Shown here piece by piece: positions 44,482 through 52,296 of a stretch of 64,000 nucleotides of DNA; the first letter of the stretch is position 1; each line of letters opens with the position of its first letter. The stretch is from Anaerolineales bacterium (GTDB taxonomy: Bacteria > Chloroflexota > Anaerolineae > Anaerolineales > Villigracilaceae), in NCBI GenBank assembly GCA_016744335.1, contig JADGEO010000005.1:39036-103035 (forward strand). The letters run 5' to 3'. Under the pieces are notes generated by a model. The model did no database searches. It was not told the origin of the DNA and saw only the letters and a list, made by a program, of their open reading frames with translations. Made by a program: the position numbers and the translations under genes.

Positions 44482-45438
44482 ATGGACACTAAATCTATTC
44501 CCCTTCACCCATCTGAAGTGACGCCCAAAGACCAATATCTCTCAAGACGGGATTTCCTCAAACAAGCGGGAATTGTCACCGCAGGCGCGGCACTTTTAGC
44601 GGCGTGTGGCACATCTGCAGATGAAACACCCGTTACGCCCGTGCCCCAAAACTTGAGTGCCGACCAAGAAACATCTTCTCTATTCAAAGAGCTGACTGCC
44701 GAAGAATCCATACTTAGCTATAATAATTACTACGAATTTTCTACAGACAAAGAGCGCGTGGCAAAACTTTCTAAAGACTTCCAATCTTCTCCCTGGACGA
44801 TAGAAGTAGGCGGCTTGGTTAATAACCCTCAAAATTTCAGCATCGAAGAAATCTTAGGGAACTTCTCTATTGAAGAGCGTATCTACAGAATGAGATGTGT
44901 AGAAGCCTGGAGCATGGTCATCCCGTGGAACGGCTTCCCCCTTGCCGAATTATTGAAAGCAGTAGACCCAACGCCTGATGCAAAATTTGTCCGCTTTGAA
45001 ACCCTTGCCGACCCCGACCAAATGCCAGGATTAAGCAACGGGCTTTACCCGTGGCCCTATCAGGAAGGTCTCCGTTTGGATGAAGCGTTAAACGATCTCA
45101 CGATTCTCTCCACGGGGCTGTACGGGGAAACGCTCGCAAGCCAAAATGGCGCGCCGATTCGGCTTGTCGTCCCATGGAAATATGGGTTCAAATCTATCAA
45201 ATCTATCGTAAAAATCGAACTGACCGCTGAACAGCCATCCACTTTTTGGGAGGATATTGCCCCTAAAGAATATGGTTTCTATGCCAACGTCAACCCAGAA
45301 ATTGACCACCCGCGTTGGTCACAAGCCAGCGAACGCAGAATTGGAGAGCTACAACGCCGTGATACACTTCCTTTTAATGGTTACGCCGAAGAAGTGGCGC
45401 ATTTATATGAAGGAATGGACCCCGCTACACTCTACTAG
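44482..45438 (+). CDS. msrP: Periplasmic methionine sulfoxide reductase, catalytic subunit (molybdenum)
   Basis: MsrP (YedY) is a molybdopterin enzyme that reduces methionine sulfoxide in exported proteins. The N-terminus has a Tat signal SRRDFLKQAGIVTAGAALLAAC with a lipobox-like LAAC, so it may be a lipid-anchored protein. The Mo-ligand Cys is in IYRMRCVEAWSMVIPWNGFPLAELL, followed by LPWPYQEGL-like GLYPWPYQEGLRLDEA and PWKYGFKSIKSIVKIEL. The 318-aa length is normal. It heads an operon with an SDR gene and msrQ. Confidence 0.95.
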   Translation: MDTKSIPLHPSEVTPKDQYLSRRDFLKQAGIVTAGAALLAACGTSADETPVTPVPQNLSADQETSSLFKELTAEESILSYNNYYEFSTDKERVAKLSKDFQSSPWTIEVGGLVNNPQNFSIEEILGNFSIEERIYRMRCVEAWSMVIPWNGFPLAELLKAVDPTPDAKFVRFETLADPDQMPGLSNGLYPWPYQEGLRLDEALNDLTILSTGLYGETLASQNGAPIRLVVPWKYGFKSIKSIVKIELTAEQPSTFWEDIAPKEYGFYANVNPEIDHPRWSQASERRIGELQRRDTLPFNGYAEEVAHLYEGMDPATLY

Positions 45439-45446
45439 AAGGAAAT

Positions 45447-46355
45447 ATGATGACATCAAAAGAACACTGGACAAGTAAAAATATCCCTGACCTGCGGGGA
45501 AGGGTAATTCTTATAACAGGCGCAAATAGTGGCATAGGCTTTGAAGCCGCACGTGTCTTTGCCCGCAAAAACGCAGAAGTTATTATGGCTTGTCGAAATA
45601 TGGAAAAAGGGAAGAAGGCTACGGCTGAAATAATGCAAGAGACACCCACAGCGCAGATTGCGTTAAAAGAGCTAAATTTAGCATCATTAGATTCTGTGCG
45701 TAATTTTGCAACAGAAATTAATGAGGAATATGAAAAACTGGATATTTTGATTAATAATGCTGGTGTGATGGCTACGCCCTTCTATAAAACCATAGATGGT
45801 TTCGAAATGCAAATGGGCACCAATCATTTTGGTCATTTTGCATTAACTGGGCTTTTGCTAGAGAAAATTTTGAAAGCTGAAAAGTCTCGTATTGTCTCTG
45901 TTAGCAGTAAGGCTCATAATATGGGCAAGATAAATTTTGACGACATAAATAGCCAGAAAAACTATAATAAATGGGGTGCGTATGGGCAAAGCAAATTAGC
46001 AAACCTTCTCTTTGCTTATGAGTTAGACCGTAAACTAAAAGCGGCAGATAGAAATACGCTGAGCCTAGCGGCACACCCCGGCTACTCTGCGACCAACTTA
46101 CAAGCAACAAGTGGCATCTTTACCGTGATGAATAATCTCATTGCCCAATCTCAAGAAATGGGTGCCTTACCGACTCTCTTTGCCGCAACCAGCCCTGAAG
46201 CTAAAGGCGCAGATTTTATTGGTCCCCATGCTTTGGGCGGTTGGCGCGGATACCCCATCCGTAGCAAATCAAATGAAAGATCCCATAATGAAGAAATTGC
46301 TAAGCATTTGTGGGAAGTCTCAGAAGAATTGACCCAAGTGAAATATAGTATCTAA
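45447..46355 (+). CDS. Short-chain dehydrogenase/reductase, retinol-dehydrogenase-like
   Basis: This 302-aa protein has GRVILITGANSGIGFEAARVFA (Rossmann TGxxxGIG), ILINNAGVM, VSVSSKAHNMG and YGQSKLANLLFAYEL (YxxxK). Such proteins use NAD(P)H on various alcohols or ketones. The gene sits between msrP and msrQ with eight and two bases of spacing, an unusual insertion, so it may act with that system or simply be carried in the operon. GAAGGAAAT precedes the ATG. Confidence 0.9.
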   Translation: MMTSKEHWTSKNIPDLRGRVILITGANSGIGFEAARVFARKNAEVIMACRNMEKGKKATAEIMQETPTAQIALKELNLASLDSVRNFATEINEEYEKLDILINNAGVMATPFYKTIDGFEMQMGTNHFGHFALTGLLLEKILKAEKSRIVSVSSKAHNMGKINFDDINSQKNYNKWGAYGQSKLANLLFAYELDRKLKAADRNTLSLAAHPGYSATNLQATSGIFTVMNNLIAQSQEMGALPTLFAATSPEAKGADFIGPHALGGWRGYPIRSKSNERSHNEEIAKHLWEVSEELTQVKYSI

Positions 46356-46357
46356 GC

Positions 46358-46975
46358 ATGAAAAAGCTAAAACCACTCTCAATTTTAGTACATGTTGGCA
46401 GTTTGCTCCCTCTTGCTAAACTGATTTTCGATTTCCTGACCAATAACTTCAGCCCTAATCCTATTCAAGATTTAGAACAACAAACAGGATTCGCCGCCAT
46501 CACCTTGCTTATTCTTTCTCTGGCGATTACGCCGCTACGAACGCTTTTCAACTGGCGTGCTCCCGCCAAATATCGGCGCGTCTTGGGGCTTTATGCCTTT
46601 CTATATGCTACCTTACACGTCACCGTTTATTTTGCTATAGACTATGCCTTCGATTTTAGTTTGCTCTTTGAAGCAACACTCGAAAAACGCTATACCCTAA
46701 TTGGCACTATAAGCTATCTTTTGCTCATTCCCCTGGCAATAACTTCTTATAAATGGGGGATGAAAAAAATTGGCAAAAACTGGAAGAAGTTGCACAAGAC
46801 TGTTTATCTAATTGCCCCTATGCTTATTCTTCATTTTGCATGGGCGCGTAAAGGGGATATTTTCTCTTTGCAAGGGGATGTCTTACAACCTTTGATTTAT
46901 GGTGTGCTTGTTATTTTGTTTTTGGTTGTACGCATCCCTGTTATTCGTAGGAAACTAATTTCTTTGCGTAAATAG
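46358..46975 (+). CDS. msrQ: Haem-binding membrane subunit for MsrP
   Basis: MsrQ (YedZ) carries electrons from the quinone pool or flavin to MsrP. The 205-aa protein has about six helices: LAITPLRTLFNWRAPAKYRRVLGLYAFLYATLHVTVYFAIDY contains the first conserved His, and WKKLHKTVYLIAPMLILHFAWARKG contains the other two. KRYTLIGTISYLLLIPLAITS is the helix between. It follows the SDR gene by two bases. Confidence 0.94.
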   Translation: MKKLKPLSILVHVGSLLPLAKLIFDFLTNNFSPNPIQDLEQQTGFAAITLLILSLAITPLRTLFNWRAPAKYRRVLGLYAFLYATLHVTVYFAIDYAFDFSLLFEATLEKRYTLIGTISYLLLIPLAITSYKWGMKKIGKNWKKLHKTVYLIAPMLILHFAWARKGDIFSLQGDVLQPLIYGVLVILFLVVRIPVIRRKLISLRK

Positions 46976-47203
46976 TTTTTTGATTTTTGTGTAGTGTTTT
47001 TGCTCTTCAGAAGAATCTTTATCCATAGTTATAATATGTATATTAAATTAGTCGTCTTAGTAGGGGGTGTGGATGATGGGGATAAGCTGAAAAGCACGCC
47101 AAAAAACACCCTATTTGCTGTGCACGAAGCAATTTATCCCCCATATACAGGGGAGTGGAGAGAAAAGAATATGGGGATAAGTTTTGGGATGAATTAAGGA
47201 TAA

Positions 47204-47240
47204 AAAAAGGCTCTTTTTGATAAAAAGAGCCTTTTTCTAT
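47204..47240. terminator. Hairpin with T-runs inside the oriC candidate
   Basis: AAAAAGGCTCTTTTT and AAAAAGAGCCTTTTT are exact complements around GAT. It likely ends msrQ-operon transcripts within the DnaA-box cluster, shielding the origin. Confidence 0.8.
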
Positions 47241-47482
47241 ATATGGGGTGTTTTTATACATAGCCCATATATACAGAAAAAGTTTTCAGAAATTATCCAC
47301 AGATATTATTCTTTATCTACAGTTTATGCGCTGTTATCCACAGTTTTCTCCACTTTGGATAATTTTACCGCCAGCGTATATTGAAGAGCCACGTGCTCGT
47401 TTTACACATAAGCGTTGCTAAAGGGTAGGCAAGCCTAAAGCACGTTTGAAGCGGCACTTCATCCCAGAAAAAGAAATTAAGA

Positions 47483-47488
47483 TATAAT
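47483..47488 (+). promoter_or_regulatory. -10 box of apparently leaderless DsbA-like gene
   Basis: TATAAT ends seven bases before the ATG at 47496. No Shine-Dalgarno fits between them. Confidence 0.5.
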
Positions 47489-47495
47489 CCGCCCC

Positions 47496-48224
47496 ATGAA
47501 TGAAGAAAAAAAAACTACAAAAAAAGAAAAGAAACTCGCTACAGTAAAGCGTAGCCAATTCAATGCGCTTACGGTAATTATTACATTTGCGCTTGGTATT
47601 TTGGTTGGTTATTTTGTCTGGGGAAGCGATTCTGCTGATGCCCCAACTCAGTTTCAAGAGGCTCCCCTTGCCGCCGAAGCCCCACAGCAAGCACCTGCCG
47701 AAAATGTGGATATTCCAACAGAGGGGTATCCCAGCCAAGGACCTGAAGATGCACCCATCGTCATTGTTGAGTTTAGTGATTTTGAATGTCCCTTCTGCAC
47801 TAAATGGCACAATGAAGTTTATAAACCTTTACTCGAAGAATACCCCGACCAAATTCGGCTCGTTTATCGCAACTTTCCCCTTGTAGGCTTGCACGCAAAC
47901 GCCTATCTTGCCGCCGAAGCTGTCTTGTGTGCGGGCGATCAAGATTCTTATTGGGATTATCACGAAAAACTTTTTGAAAATGAGCTTGGGTTACGAGAAG
48001 CCGCATTGCACGAATACGCAGAACAACTAGAACTCGATGCCGATATCTTTAGAGAATGTCTTGTTTCGGGCAAATATACAGAATTTGTCAAAAACGACAT
48101 AGATTATGCCATGAGCATCGGTGTGCAATCGACCCCCACTTTTTACGTAAATGGAAGAGCGGTAATAGGCGCACAACCCCTATCCGTTTTCCAAAGTATT
48201 ATAGAAGAAGAGTTAGCAAAATAA
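47496..48224 (+). CDS. DsbA/DsbG-type thioredoxin-fold protein
   Basis: This 242-aa protein has a lysine-rich N-terminus, one membrane anchor (VIITFALGILVGYFVWG, about residues 27-43), a Pro/Ala/Gln linker and a thioredoxin domain with VEFSDFECPFCTKWHNEVYKPL, the CPFC redox pair. SIGVQSTPTFYVNGRAVIGA carries the cis-Pro loop. Such anchored proteins form or isomerise disulfides outside the membrane. It stands just downstream of the oriC candidate. Confidence 0.93.
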   Translation: MNEEKKTTKKEKKLATVKRSQFNALTVIITFALGILVGYFVWGSDSADAPTQFQEAPLAAEAPQQAPAENVDIPTEGYPSQGPEDAPIVIVEFSDFECPFCTKWHNEVYKPLLEEYPDQIRLVYRNFPLVGLHANAYLAAEAVLCAGDQDSYWDYHEKLFENELGLREAALHEYAEQLELDADIFRECLVSGKYTEFVKNDIDYAMSIGVQSTPTFYVNGRAVIGAQPLSVFQSIIEEELAK

Positions 48225-48248
48225 GTTCTTTTTTGGATTAGGATAAAA

Positions 48249-48290
48249 GACCGCCTCAATGCCCTTAGAGCATTTTGGCGGTTTTCTTTT
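48249..48290 (+). terminator. Terminator of the DsbA-like gene
   Basis: GACCGCCTCAATGC and GCATTTTGGCGGTTTTC pair with small mismatches around a CCTTAGA loop, then TTTCTTTT. The rest of 48291-48500 holds the GGATGAAGAA word and no gene. Confidence 0.7.
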
Positions 48291-48500
48291 ATCGGATGAA
48301 GAAAGAGCGCACCACGCGTGACCTTTGACTTGTGTGCCCTTTAATCGGCATTTTTCTAAAGAGAAAGAGGCGCGCCCGTAAATCTATCAGGACACTCGGT
48401 TTTTATCTTTTAAATGGAAGCGTTTTTTTATTACTACTTTCTACGGCTTAAGAATATGCTTGCAAAGAAAAAACTGAGTGTCTACTGTTGAGGATAAATT

Positions 48501-49163
48501 ATGAAAAAATTCGTTGCAGTCGCCGGCAATATAGGCGTAGGAAAATCTACACTCGTTGAAATGCTCTGTGAAAAACTAGGCTGGGAACCTTTCTACGAGC
48601 CAGTCGCCGAAAATCCCTACCTTGCAGATTTTTACGATAATATGCCCGCCTGGTCTTTTCACTCACAGGTATTCTTTTTATCACATCGTCTGCGTAGCCA
48701 TCACGATTTAGCCAAACATCCCACTTCTGTAATTCAAGATCGTAGCGTCTACGAAGATGCCGAAGTCTTTGCTCAAAACCTAGCGAAACAAGGGCATATA
48801 AAAGAACGCGATTATCAGACCTACAGAGAACTCTACGAAACCGTGATAGGCTTTCTCCCTCCCCCCGATTTGGTCATCTATCTGCGCGCATCTGTGCCTA
48901 CTTTACTGAAACGGATTGAGTCTCGTGGTCGTGATTATGAAAGCGAGATTGCTCCCGATTATCTATCGGGGCTAAACGACCTCTACGAATCATGGATTAC
49001 CAATTTCACCCTCTGCCCCGTGCTCACCGTCCCCGCCGATGATTTAGACTACGTCGCCCACCCCGGGCATTTGAACTTGGTCGCCAATAAAATAACCGAC
49101 ATGCTAACAGGGAAAAAGGAAGTCATCTTTGCCAAAGACGAGGTCGCAAGGGCGACAGGTTAG
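48501..49163 (+). CDS. Deoxynucleoside kinase
   Basis: This 220-aa protein has FVAVAGNIGVGKSTLVEMLCEKLG (P-loop), FYEPVAENPYLADFYDNM, FHSQVFFLSHRLRSHHDL, IQDRSVYEDAEVFA (DRS, substrate and Arg/Glu) and PPDLVIYLRASVPTLLKRIESRGRDYE (lid). It phosphorylates deoxynucleosides for DNA precursor salvage. It is a paralogue of the kinase cut by the left edge. GAGGATAAATT precedes the ATG. Confidence 0.94.
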   Translation: MKKFVAVAGNIGVGKSTLVEMLCEKLGWEPFYEPVAENPYLADFYDNMPAWSFHSQVFFLSHRLRSHHDLAKHPTSVIQDRSVYEDAEVFAQNLAKQGHIKERDYQTYRELYETVIGFLPPPDLVIYLRASVPTLLKRIESRGRDYESEIAPDYLSGLNDLYESWITNFTLCPVLTVPADDLDYVAHPGHLNLVANKITDMLTGKKEVIFAKDEVARATG

Positions 49164-49243
49164 GGGGCTTTGTGGGCTTGTGGCGGATAGGGTTGCCTCA
49201 TGCTTCGACAAAGAAAATCTCATCCCCAGCCATCCTTTTGCTG

Positions 49244-49249
49244 TATAAT
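49244..49249 (+). promoter_or_regulatory. TATAAT at the start of an island repeat
   Basis: CTGTATAATTTCAAGGTCGGGAAA resembles GGTATAATCCCAAAGTCGGGAAA before the SEFIR gene (51153). The shared phrase suggests a duplicated promoter. Here it is 296 bases from the next gene. Confidence 0.35.
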
Positions 49250-49282
49250 TTCAAGGTCGGGAAAATCACCATCTTTCTAAAC

Positions 49283-49516
49283 ACGAAGGACACCAAGTTC
49301 CACAAAGTTAAAAACAAAACTAAAAGCTTTTTCTTCGTGTTCCTTTGTGCTCTTCGTGGTAAAAATATTCTGTATTCAAAATTCATCATTCATCATTTAT
49401 GACTCGCCCCCTAAAAGTTTTCCCTTCGACAAGCTCAGGACACCGCCTCTCTTAACGCCCAAAGGTGCGCGCACACCGATGCGACTCGCGTCCGCGCCCT
49501 CCACAACCGCTTGACG
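49283..49516 (+). repeat. Island repeat U, copy 1
   Basis: The ~240-base stretch (ACGAAGGACACCAAG, CCACAAAGTTAAAAACAAAA, CTAAAAGCTTTTT, ATTCAAAATTCAT) recurs at 50801-51040. Its second half encodes a broken SEFIR/TIR N-terminus. The gene-free spacer 49164-49539 consists of it. Confidence 0.65.
49399..49510 (+). pseudogene. SEFIR/TIR gene fragment 1
   Basis: ATGACTCGCCCCCTAAAAGTT encodes MTRPLKVF, the start of a SEFIR/TIR domain. A CCTTCGACAAGCTCAGG repeat then interrupts it. Another frame resumes with HTDATRVRALHNRL, identical to fragment 3 except one residue. It is cut at GCGCCCTCCACAACCGC, next to the BrnT gene. Confidence 0.6.
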
Positions 49517-49539
49517 CAACCACAATTTGTAACTACAAT

Positions 49540-49821
49540 ATGAATATAAACTTTGAATGGGATGAAAATAAACGTCAAGCTGATATCCGCAAACACGGCA
49601 TAGATTTTGTGGATATTCCGCCCTTGTTTGAAGGAGATATTTTTACAATCGAAGATAAACGGTACGATTATGCAGAGACACGTTTCATTACATTTGGATT
49701 GTTGAATGTTCGTATAATTGTTGTAATTCACACAGAACGTAACGGAAACCTTCGAATTATTTCAGCCAGAAAGGCAACTAAAAATGAGTCAAAACGATAT
49801 ATCCAAAGAATCGCAAACTGA
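49540..49821 (+). CDS. brnT: BrnT-family toxin (RelE-like RNase)
   Basis: I start at ATG 49540 (MNINFEWDENKRQ), since the track's N-terminus reads through TIR fragment 1. The 93-aa protein has FEWDENKRQADIRKHGIDF, DKRYDYAETRFITFGLLNVRI and RIISARKATKNESKRYIQ, the BrnT fold that cuts RNA like RelE. It precedes and overlaps its antitoxin by 38 bases, the usual reversed brnTA order. Confidence 0.93.
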   Translation: MNINFEWDENKRQADIRKHGIDFVDIPPLFEGDIFTIEDKRYDYAETRFITFGLLNVRIIVVIHTERNGNLRIISARKATKNESKRYIQRIAN

Positions 49822-50065
49822 TTGGGAGCGTCTCGATTCCATGACAGACGATGAGATTGATTTCTCCGATTTAGAAGAAGTCACGCCAGAACTTTTCGCG
49901 CAAGGAATTGTACGGCGTGGATTAAAACCTACATCTAAAAAAGAGCAAATCACCATCCGTTTAGACAGAGATGTTTTGCTCTGGTTTAGATCACAAGGTA
50001 AAGGTTATCAAACTAGGATTAATGATCTTTTGCGGGCTTATATGACTGCTGCTGAACAAATATAA
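49784..50065 (+). CDS. brnA: BrnA-family antitoxin
   Basis: The 93-aa protein has an acidic N-terminal toxin-binding part (SMTDDEIDFSDLEEVTPELF) and a C-terminal ribbon-helix-helix ITIRLDRDVLLWFRSQGKGYQTRINDLLRAYM. BrnA represses the operon from the family. Its start lies inside brnT. Confidence 0.93.
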   Translation: MSQNDISKESQTDWERLDSMTDDEIDFSDLEEVTPELFAQGIVRRGLKPTSKKEQITIRLDRDVLLWFRSQGKGYQTRINDLLRAYMTAAEQI

Positions 50066-50073
50066 AAAAACTT

Positions 50074-50112
50074 GCACCCTCCACAACTGCCTCGTAGCAG
50101 ACGGGGTTGACC
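50074..50112 (+). pseudogene. SEFIR/TIR gene fragment 2
   Basis: GCACCCTCCACAACTGCCTCGTAGCAGACGGGGTTGAC matches fragment 3 (coding LHNRLVADGVD) with few differences. It resumes where fragment 1 is cut, with a ~17-base duplication (GCxCCCTCCACAACxGC). BrnTA thus appears inserted into one ancestral fragment. Confidence 0.55.
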
Positions 50113-50141
50113 AAAGAAAGGTTCATCGTTAGGCTCTGCGG

Positions 50142-50147
50142 TATAAT
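50142..50147 (+). promoter_or_regulatory. -10 box of the DUF433/DUF5615 module
   Basis: TATAAT in GCGGTATAATTC lies 35 bases before the first start, with AAGGAG as ribosome site. Confidence 0.45.
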
Positions 50148-50182
50148 TCTTTTGCAGCAGTTCAACTGTGAAGGAGAATACT

Positions 50183-50413
50183 ATGTTCCAACAAATTTCC
50201 TATAACCCAAAAATCCTAAGCGGGAAACCACATATTCGTGGCACGCGCTTAAGCATTGAATTTATTTTAGAGCTTTTTGCTAGTGGAGCAACGCGCACCG
50301 AACTTTTAGAAGCATATCCACAATTGAATTTAACTGCGATAGAAGAATCTTTAAGGTATGCTGCCTCAACCGTAAAAAATGAAATTCTTTTAGATTTGCA
50401 GGTCGAGGCGTGA
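50183..50413 (+). CDS. DUF433 antitoxin-like protein
   Basis: I start at ATG 50183 after AAGGAG. The 76-aa protein has ISYNPKILSGKPHIRGTRLSIEFILELFASG, the DUF433 signature, a small helix-turn-helix domain. It is usually paired with a DUF5615 PIN-like toxin, as here. The downstream GTG overlaps its stop. Confidence 0.9.
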   Translation: MFQQISYNPKILSGKPHIRGTRLSIEFILELFASGATRTELLEAYPQLNLTAIEESLRYAASTVKNEILLDLQVEA

Positions 50414-50790
50414 ATTCTTTTGATTTTCCGCTATTTGCAGATGAGAATATCCATCCTGATGTAGTTGATTTTCTACGAGAATCAGGTTTTGATATTACCT
50501 CCATCGCAGAGCGGGGGGAATTTGGTGTTACAGATGAATATGTCCTTTTGAAAGCATCTGAAGAAGGACGCGCTGTATTAACGCACGGCAGTGATTTTGG
50601 TGGATTAGCTCTTTTTGGAGCACAATTTGTGGGTATCATTTATCTACGTCCTGGGCATATTCGTCCTGAATTTACAAAGCAAACATTGAAAGCAATTTTT
50701 GAGCGCGATTTAGAAGTAAATCCTCCTTTTATTTTAGTTGCCGAACGAAGAGCTTTTGGGAAAGTGAAAATCCGAATTCGCCAGTTTTAA
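50410..50790 (+). CDS. DUF5615 PIN-like toxin
   Basis: This 126-aa protein starts at a GTG overlapping the DUF433 stop (GTGA). FPLFADENIHPDVVDFLRESGFDI and LTHGSDFGGLALFGAQFVGIIYLRPG fit the PIN-like fold with its acidic residues (ADEN, GSDF). These are presumed RNases; activity is inferred from the family. Confidence 0.9.
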   Translation: MNSFDFPLFADENIHPDVVDFLRESGFDITSIAERGEFGVTDEYVLLKASEEGRAVLTHGSDFGGLALFGAQFVGIIYLRPGHIRPEFTKQTLKAIFERDLEVNPPFILVAERRAFGKVKIRIRQF

Positions 50791-50800
50791 ATACTCTCAC

Positions 50801-51040
50801 CACAAAGGACACCAAGACCCACAAAGTTAAAAACAAAAACCAAAGCTTTTCCTTCGAGAATCTTCGTGCCCATTGTGTTTAATCTTTTCATTCCGCATTC
50901 AAAATTCATAATTCATGCCTCGCCATCTAAAAGTCTTCCTCTCCCACGCCGAAAGGCGCGCCCACACCGATGCGACTCGCGTCCGCACCCTCCACAACCG
51001 CCTCGTAGCGGACGGGGTTGACTCATGGCTCGACAAATGA
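50801..51040 (+). repeat. Island repeat U, copy 2
   Basis: This matches 49283-49516 along its length, including GGACACCAAG, CACAAAGTTAAAAACAAAA and ATTCAAAATTCAT. It carries SEFIR/TIR fragment 3. The rest of the spacer 50791-51202 is R1 copy 5 and the promoter of the SEFIR gene. Confidence 0.65.
50915..51040 (+). pseudogene. SEFIR/TIR gene fragment 3
   Basis: ATG opens MPRHLKVFLSHAERRAHTDA, continuing TRVRTLHNRLVADGVDSWLDK then TGA (41 aa). It is the first strand and helix of a SEFIR/TIR domain, homologous to the intact gene 160 bases downstream (PKVFISYAWEEDTKIW...RLRSDGVDTILD). No ribosome site is evident. Confidence 0.65.
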
Positions 51041-51145
51041 GCGGGGCTAAAGCCACCTGCTCAAACCATGGAAGCCCTTCGGGCTGAAACTGAGTCCGCT
51101 TCAGCGGGCTTCCGCTATTTAGCACGGTCGGTTTACCGCCGTGCG
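51041..51145 (+). repeat. Multi-hairpin repeat R1, copy 5 (diverged)
   Basis: The end AGCACGGTCGGTTTACCGCCGTGCG is identical to the R1 end, while the 5' portion has changed hairpins: GGGGCTAAAGCCACC, AGCCCTTCGGGCT, CCGCTTCAGCGG. It lies immediately before the TATAAT of the SEFIR gene. Confidence 0.7.
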
Positions 51146-51152
51146 TTCTTGG

Positions 51153-51158
51153 TATAAT
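51153..51158 (+). promoter_or_regulatory. -10 box of the SEFIR operon
   Basis: TATAAT in TTGGTATAATCCC is 44 bases before the ATG. TTTACC inside R1 copy 5, 15 bases upstream, may serve as the -35. Confidence 0.45.
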
Positions 51159-51202
51159 CCCAAAGTCGGGAAATCAAACCTTCACACCACCCATAAAGAA
51201 AA

Positions 51203-52288
51203 ATGACAAAATCAAAACAACCTAAAGTTTTTATTTCATACGCTTGGGAAGAAGACACCAAAATTTGGGTACATGATTTTGCTACACGTTTACGTTCAGA
51301 CGGCGTTGACACCATTCTTGACCAATGGCACGTTATTCCAGGAGATTCACTACCTGAGTTCATGGAAAAATCAGTAAGTGAAAGTGATTTTGTCCTAGTA
51401 ATTTGTACCCCAGCCTATAAAAGAAAATCTGAAAGCGAACATCCTAGCGGCGTTGTTTATGAAAAAGGCGTTATCACGGGCGAATTATTCGTTAAGCGTA
51501 ATCAAAGAAAATTTATTCCCATTTTGCAAAAAGGCAAATGGCGAGATTCTGCCCCTTCTTGGGGACTTGCAAAAACATATATTGATTTAAGCGATAATCC
51601 ATATAGTGAAAACAATTATATCGACTTATTAAGAACGATTTATAAAAAAAGAGAAACTGCACCGCCATTAGGAACTCCCCCAAATTTCAAAATAGAATCT
51701 ACAGAACCGAGAATATATATTGAAGAAAAAGTGGGGAAAGAAATTGAACAGAAGAGTTCTTTAGGGCAAAAATATCAACAAGGGAATGTTAGCATTAATG
51801 GTGATGTATCTAGTAGCGTTATCCTTACAGGAAATAACAATGTTATAAATCGAGGAATGCCAGAAGAGAGTTTAAATACAAAAATTGAGGATATTAAAAA
51901 CTTTATAGAGTTTGGGAAATACGAAAAGGCTCATGAAAAATGTGTCTCTCTCTCATCGCAAGAAAGGATTAGCCCGATTGTCAACCTTCTCGCGGGTATT
52001 GCTTATTATCGTAATAAAAGAAAAAGAATGCGAGGAGACGATTGGGAAATAGTTGAAAAGCATATCTCTATCGCCATCCAGGATGAAGAGATACGTCCAA
52101 CCGCATTAGCCGTTTTGGGATGTATAAAATATGTGCCATTTCATCTTAGTAAATTACATGATTCATCATCCTTAACTTTACAATTTATAAAAGAAGAACT
52201 TCAAAACTATTCTTCTATAGATAAAGAGTTATTGGAATTAATTGACCCTGTGTCAGAAGAACTAGAATACTTAAACATTCAAATGTGA
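51203..52288 (+). CDS. SEFIR/TIR-domain protein with helical repeat tail
   Basis: The 361-aa protein starts PKVFISYAWEEDTKIWVHDFATRLRSDGVDTILDQW...PGDSLPEFMEKSVSESDFVLVICTPAYKRK, a SEFIR-type TIR domain (~1-155). A linker repeats the pattern GNVSINGDVSSSVILTGNNNVIN (~195-220), common in bacterial conflict proteins. The rest is TPR-like (NFIEFGKYEKAHEKCVSLS, NLLAGIAYYRNKR). TIR proteins in bacteria often sense infection or cleave NAD+; a catalytic Glu is not certain here. The next gene starts close behind, so the pair probably acts together. Confidence 0.88.
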   Translation: MTKSKQPKVFISYAWEEDTKIWVHDFATRLRSDGVDTILDQWHVIPGDSLPEFMEKSVSESDFVLVICTPAYKRKSESEHPSGVVYEKGVITGELFVKRNQRKFIPILQKGKWRDSAPSWGLAKTYIDLSDNPYSENNYIDLLRTIYKKRETAPPLGTPPNFKIESTEPRIYIEEKVGKEIEQKSSLGQKYQQGNVSINGDVSSSVILTGNNNVINRGMPEESLNTKIEDIKNFIEFGKYEKAHEKCVSLSSQERISPIVNLLAGIAYYRNKRKRMRGDDWEIVEKHISIAIQDEEIRPTALAVLGCIKYVPFHLSKLHDSSSLTLQFIKEELQNYSSIDKELLELIDPVSEELEYLNIQM

Positions 52289-52296
52289 GGCATCTG

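Larger units (their letters stand above)
46976..47495. other. oriC candidate: cluster of DnaA boxes in AT-rich spacer
   Basis: Exact TTATCCACA boxes lie at 47293-47301 and 47334-47342. One-mismatch boxes are TTATCTACA 47313-47321, TTATCCATA 47019-47027, and on the other strand TTATCCAAA 47362-47354, TTATCCCCA 47085-47077 and 47180-47172, TCATCCACA 47076-47068. TTATCCCCC at 47134 is a two-mismatch site. Nine sites in 345 bases of gene-free, T-rich DNA is typical of oriC. dnaA itself is not in the window; dnaN is 9.5 kb away and three parS sites are 4 kb away. The track ORFs here are shadows. Confidence 0.75.

Noticed and set aside
46994-47261. Small ORFs in the oriC spacer
   Set aside because: They run through the DnaA boxes and a terminator hairpin and have no ribosome sites.
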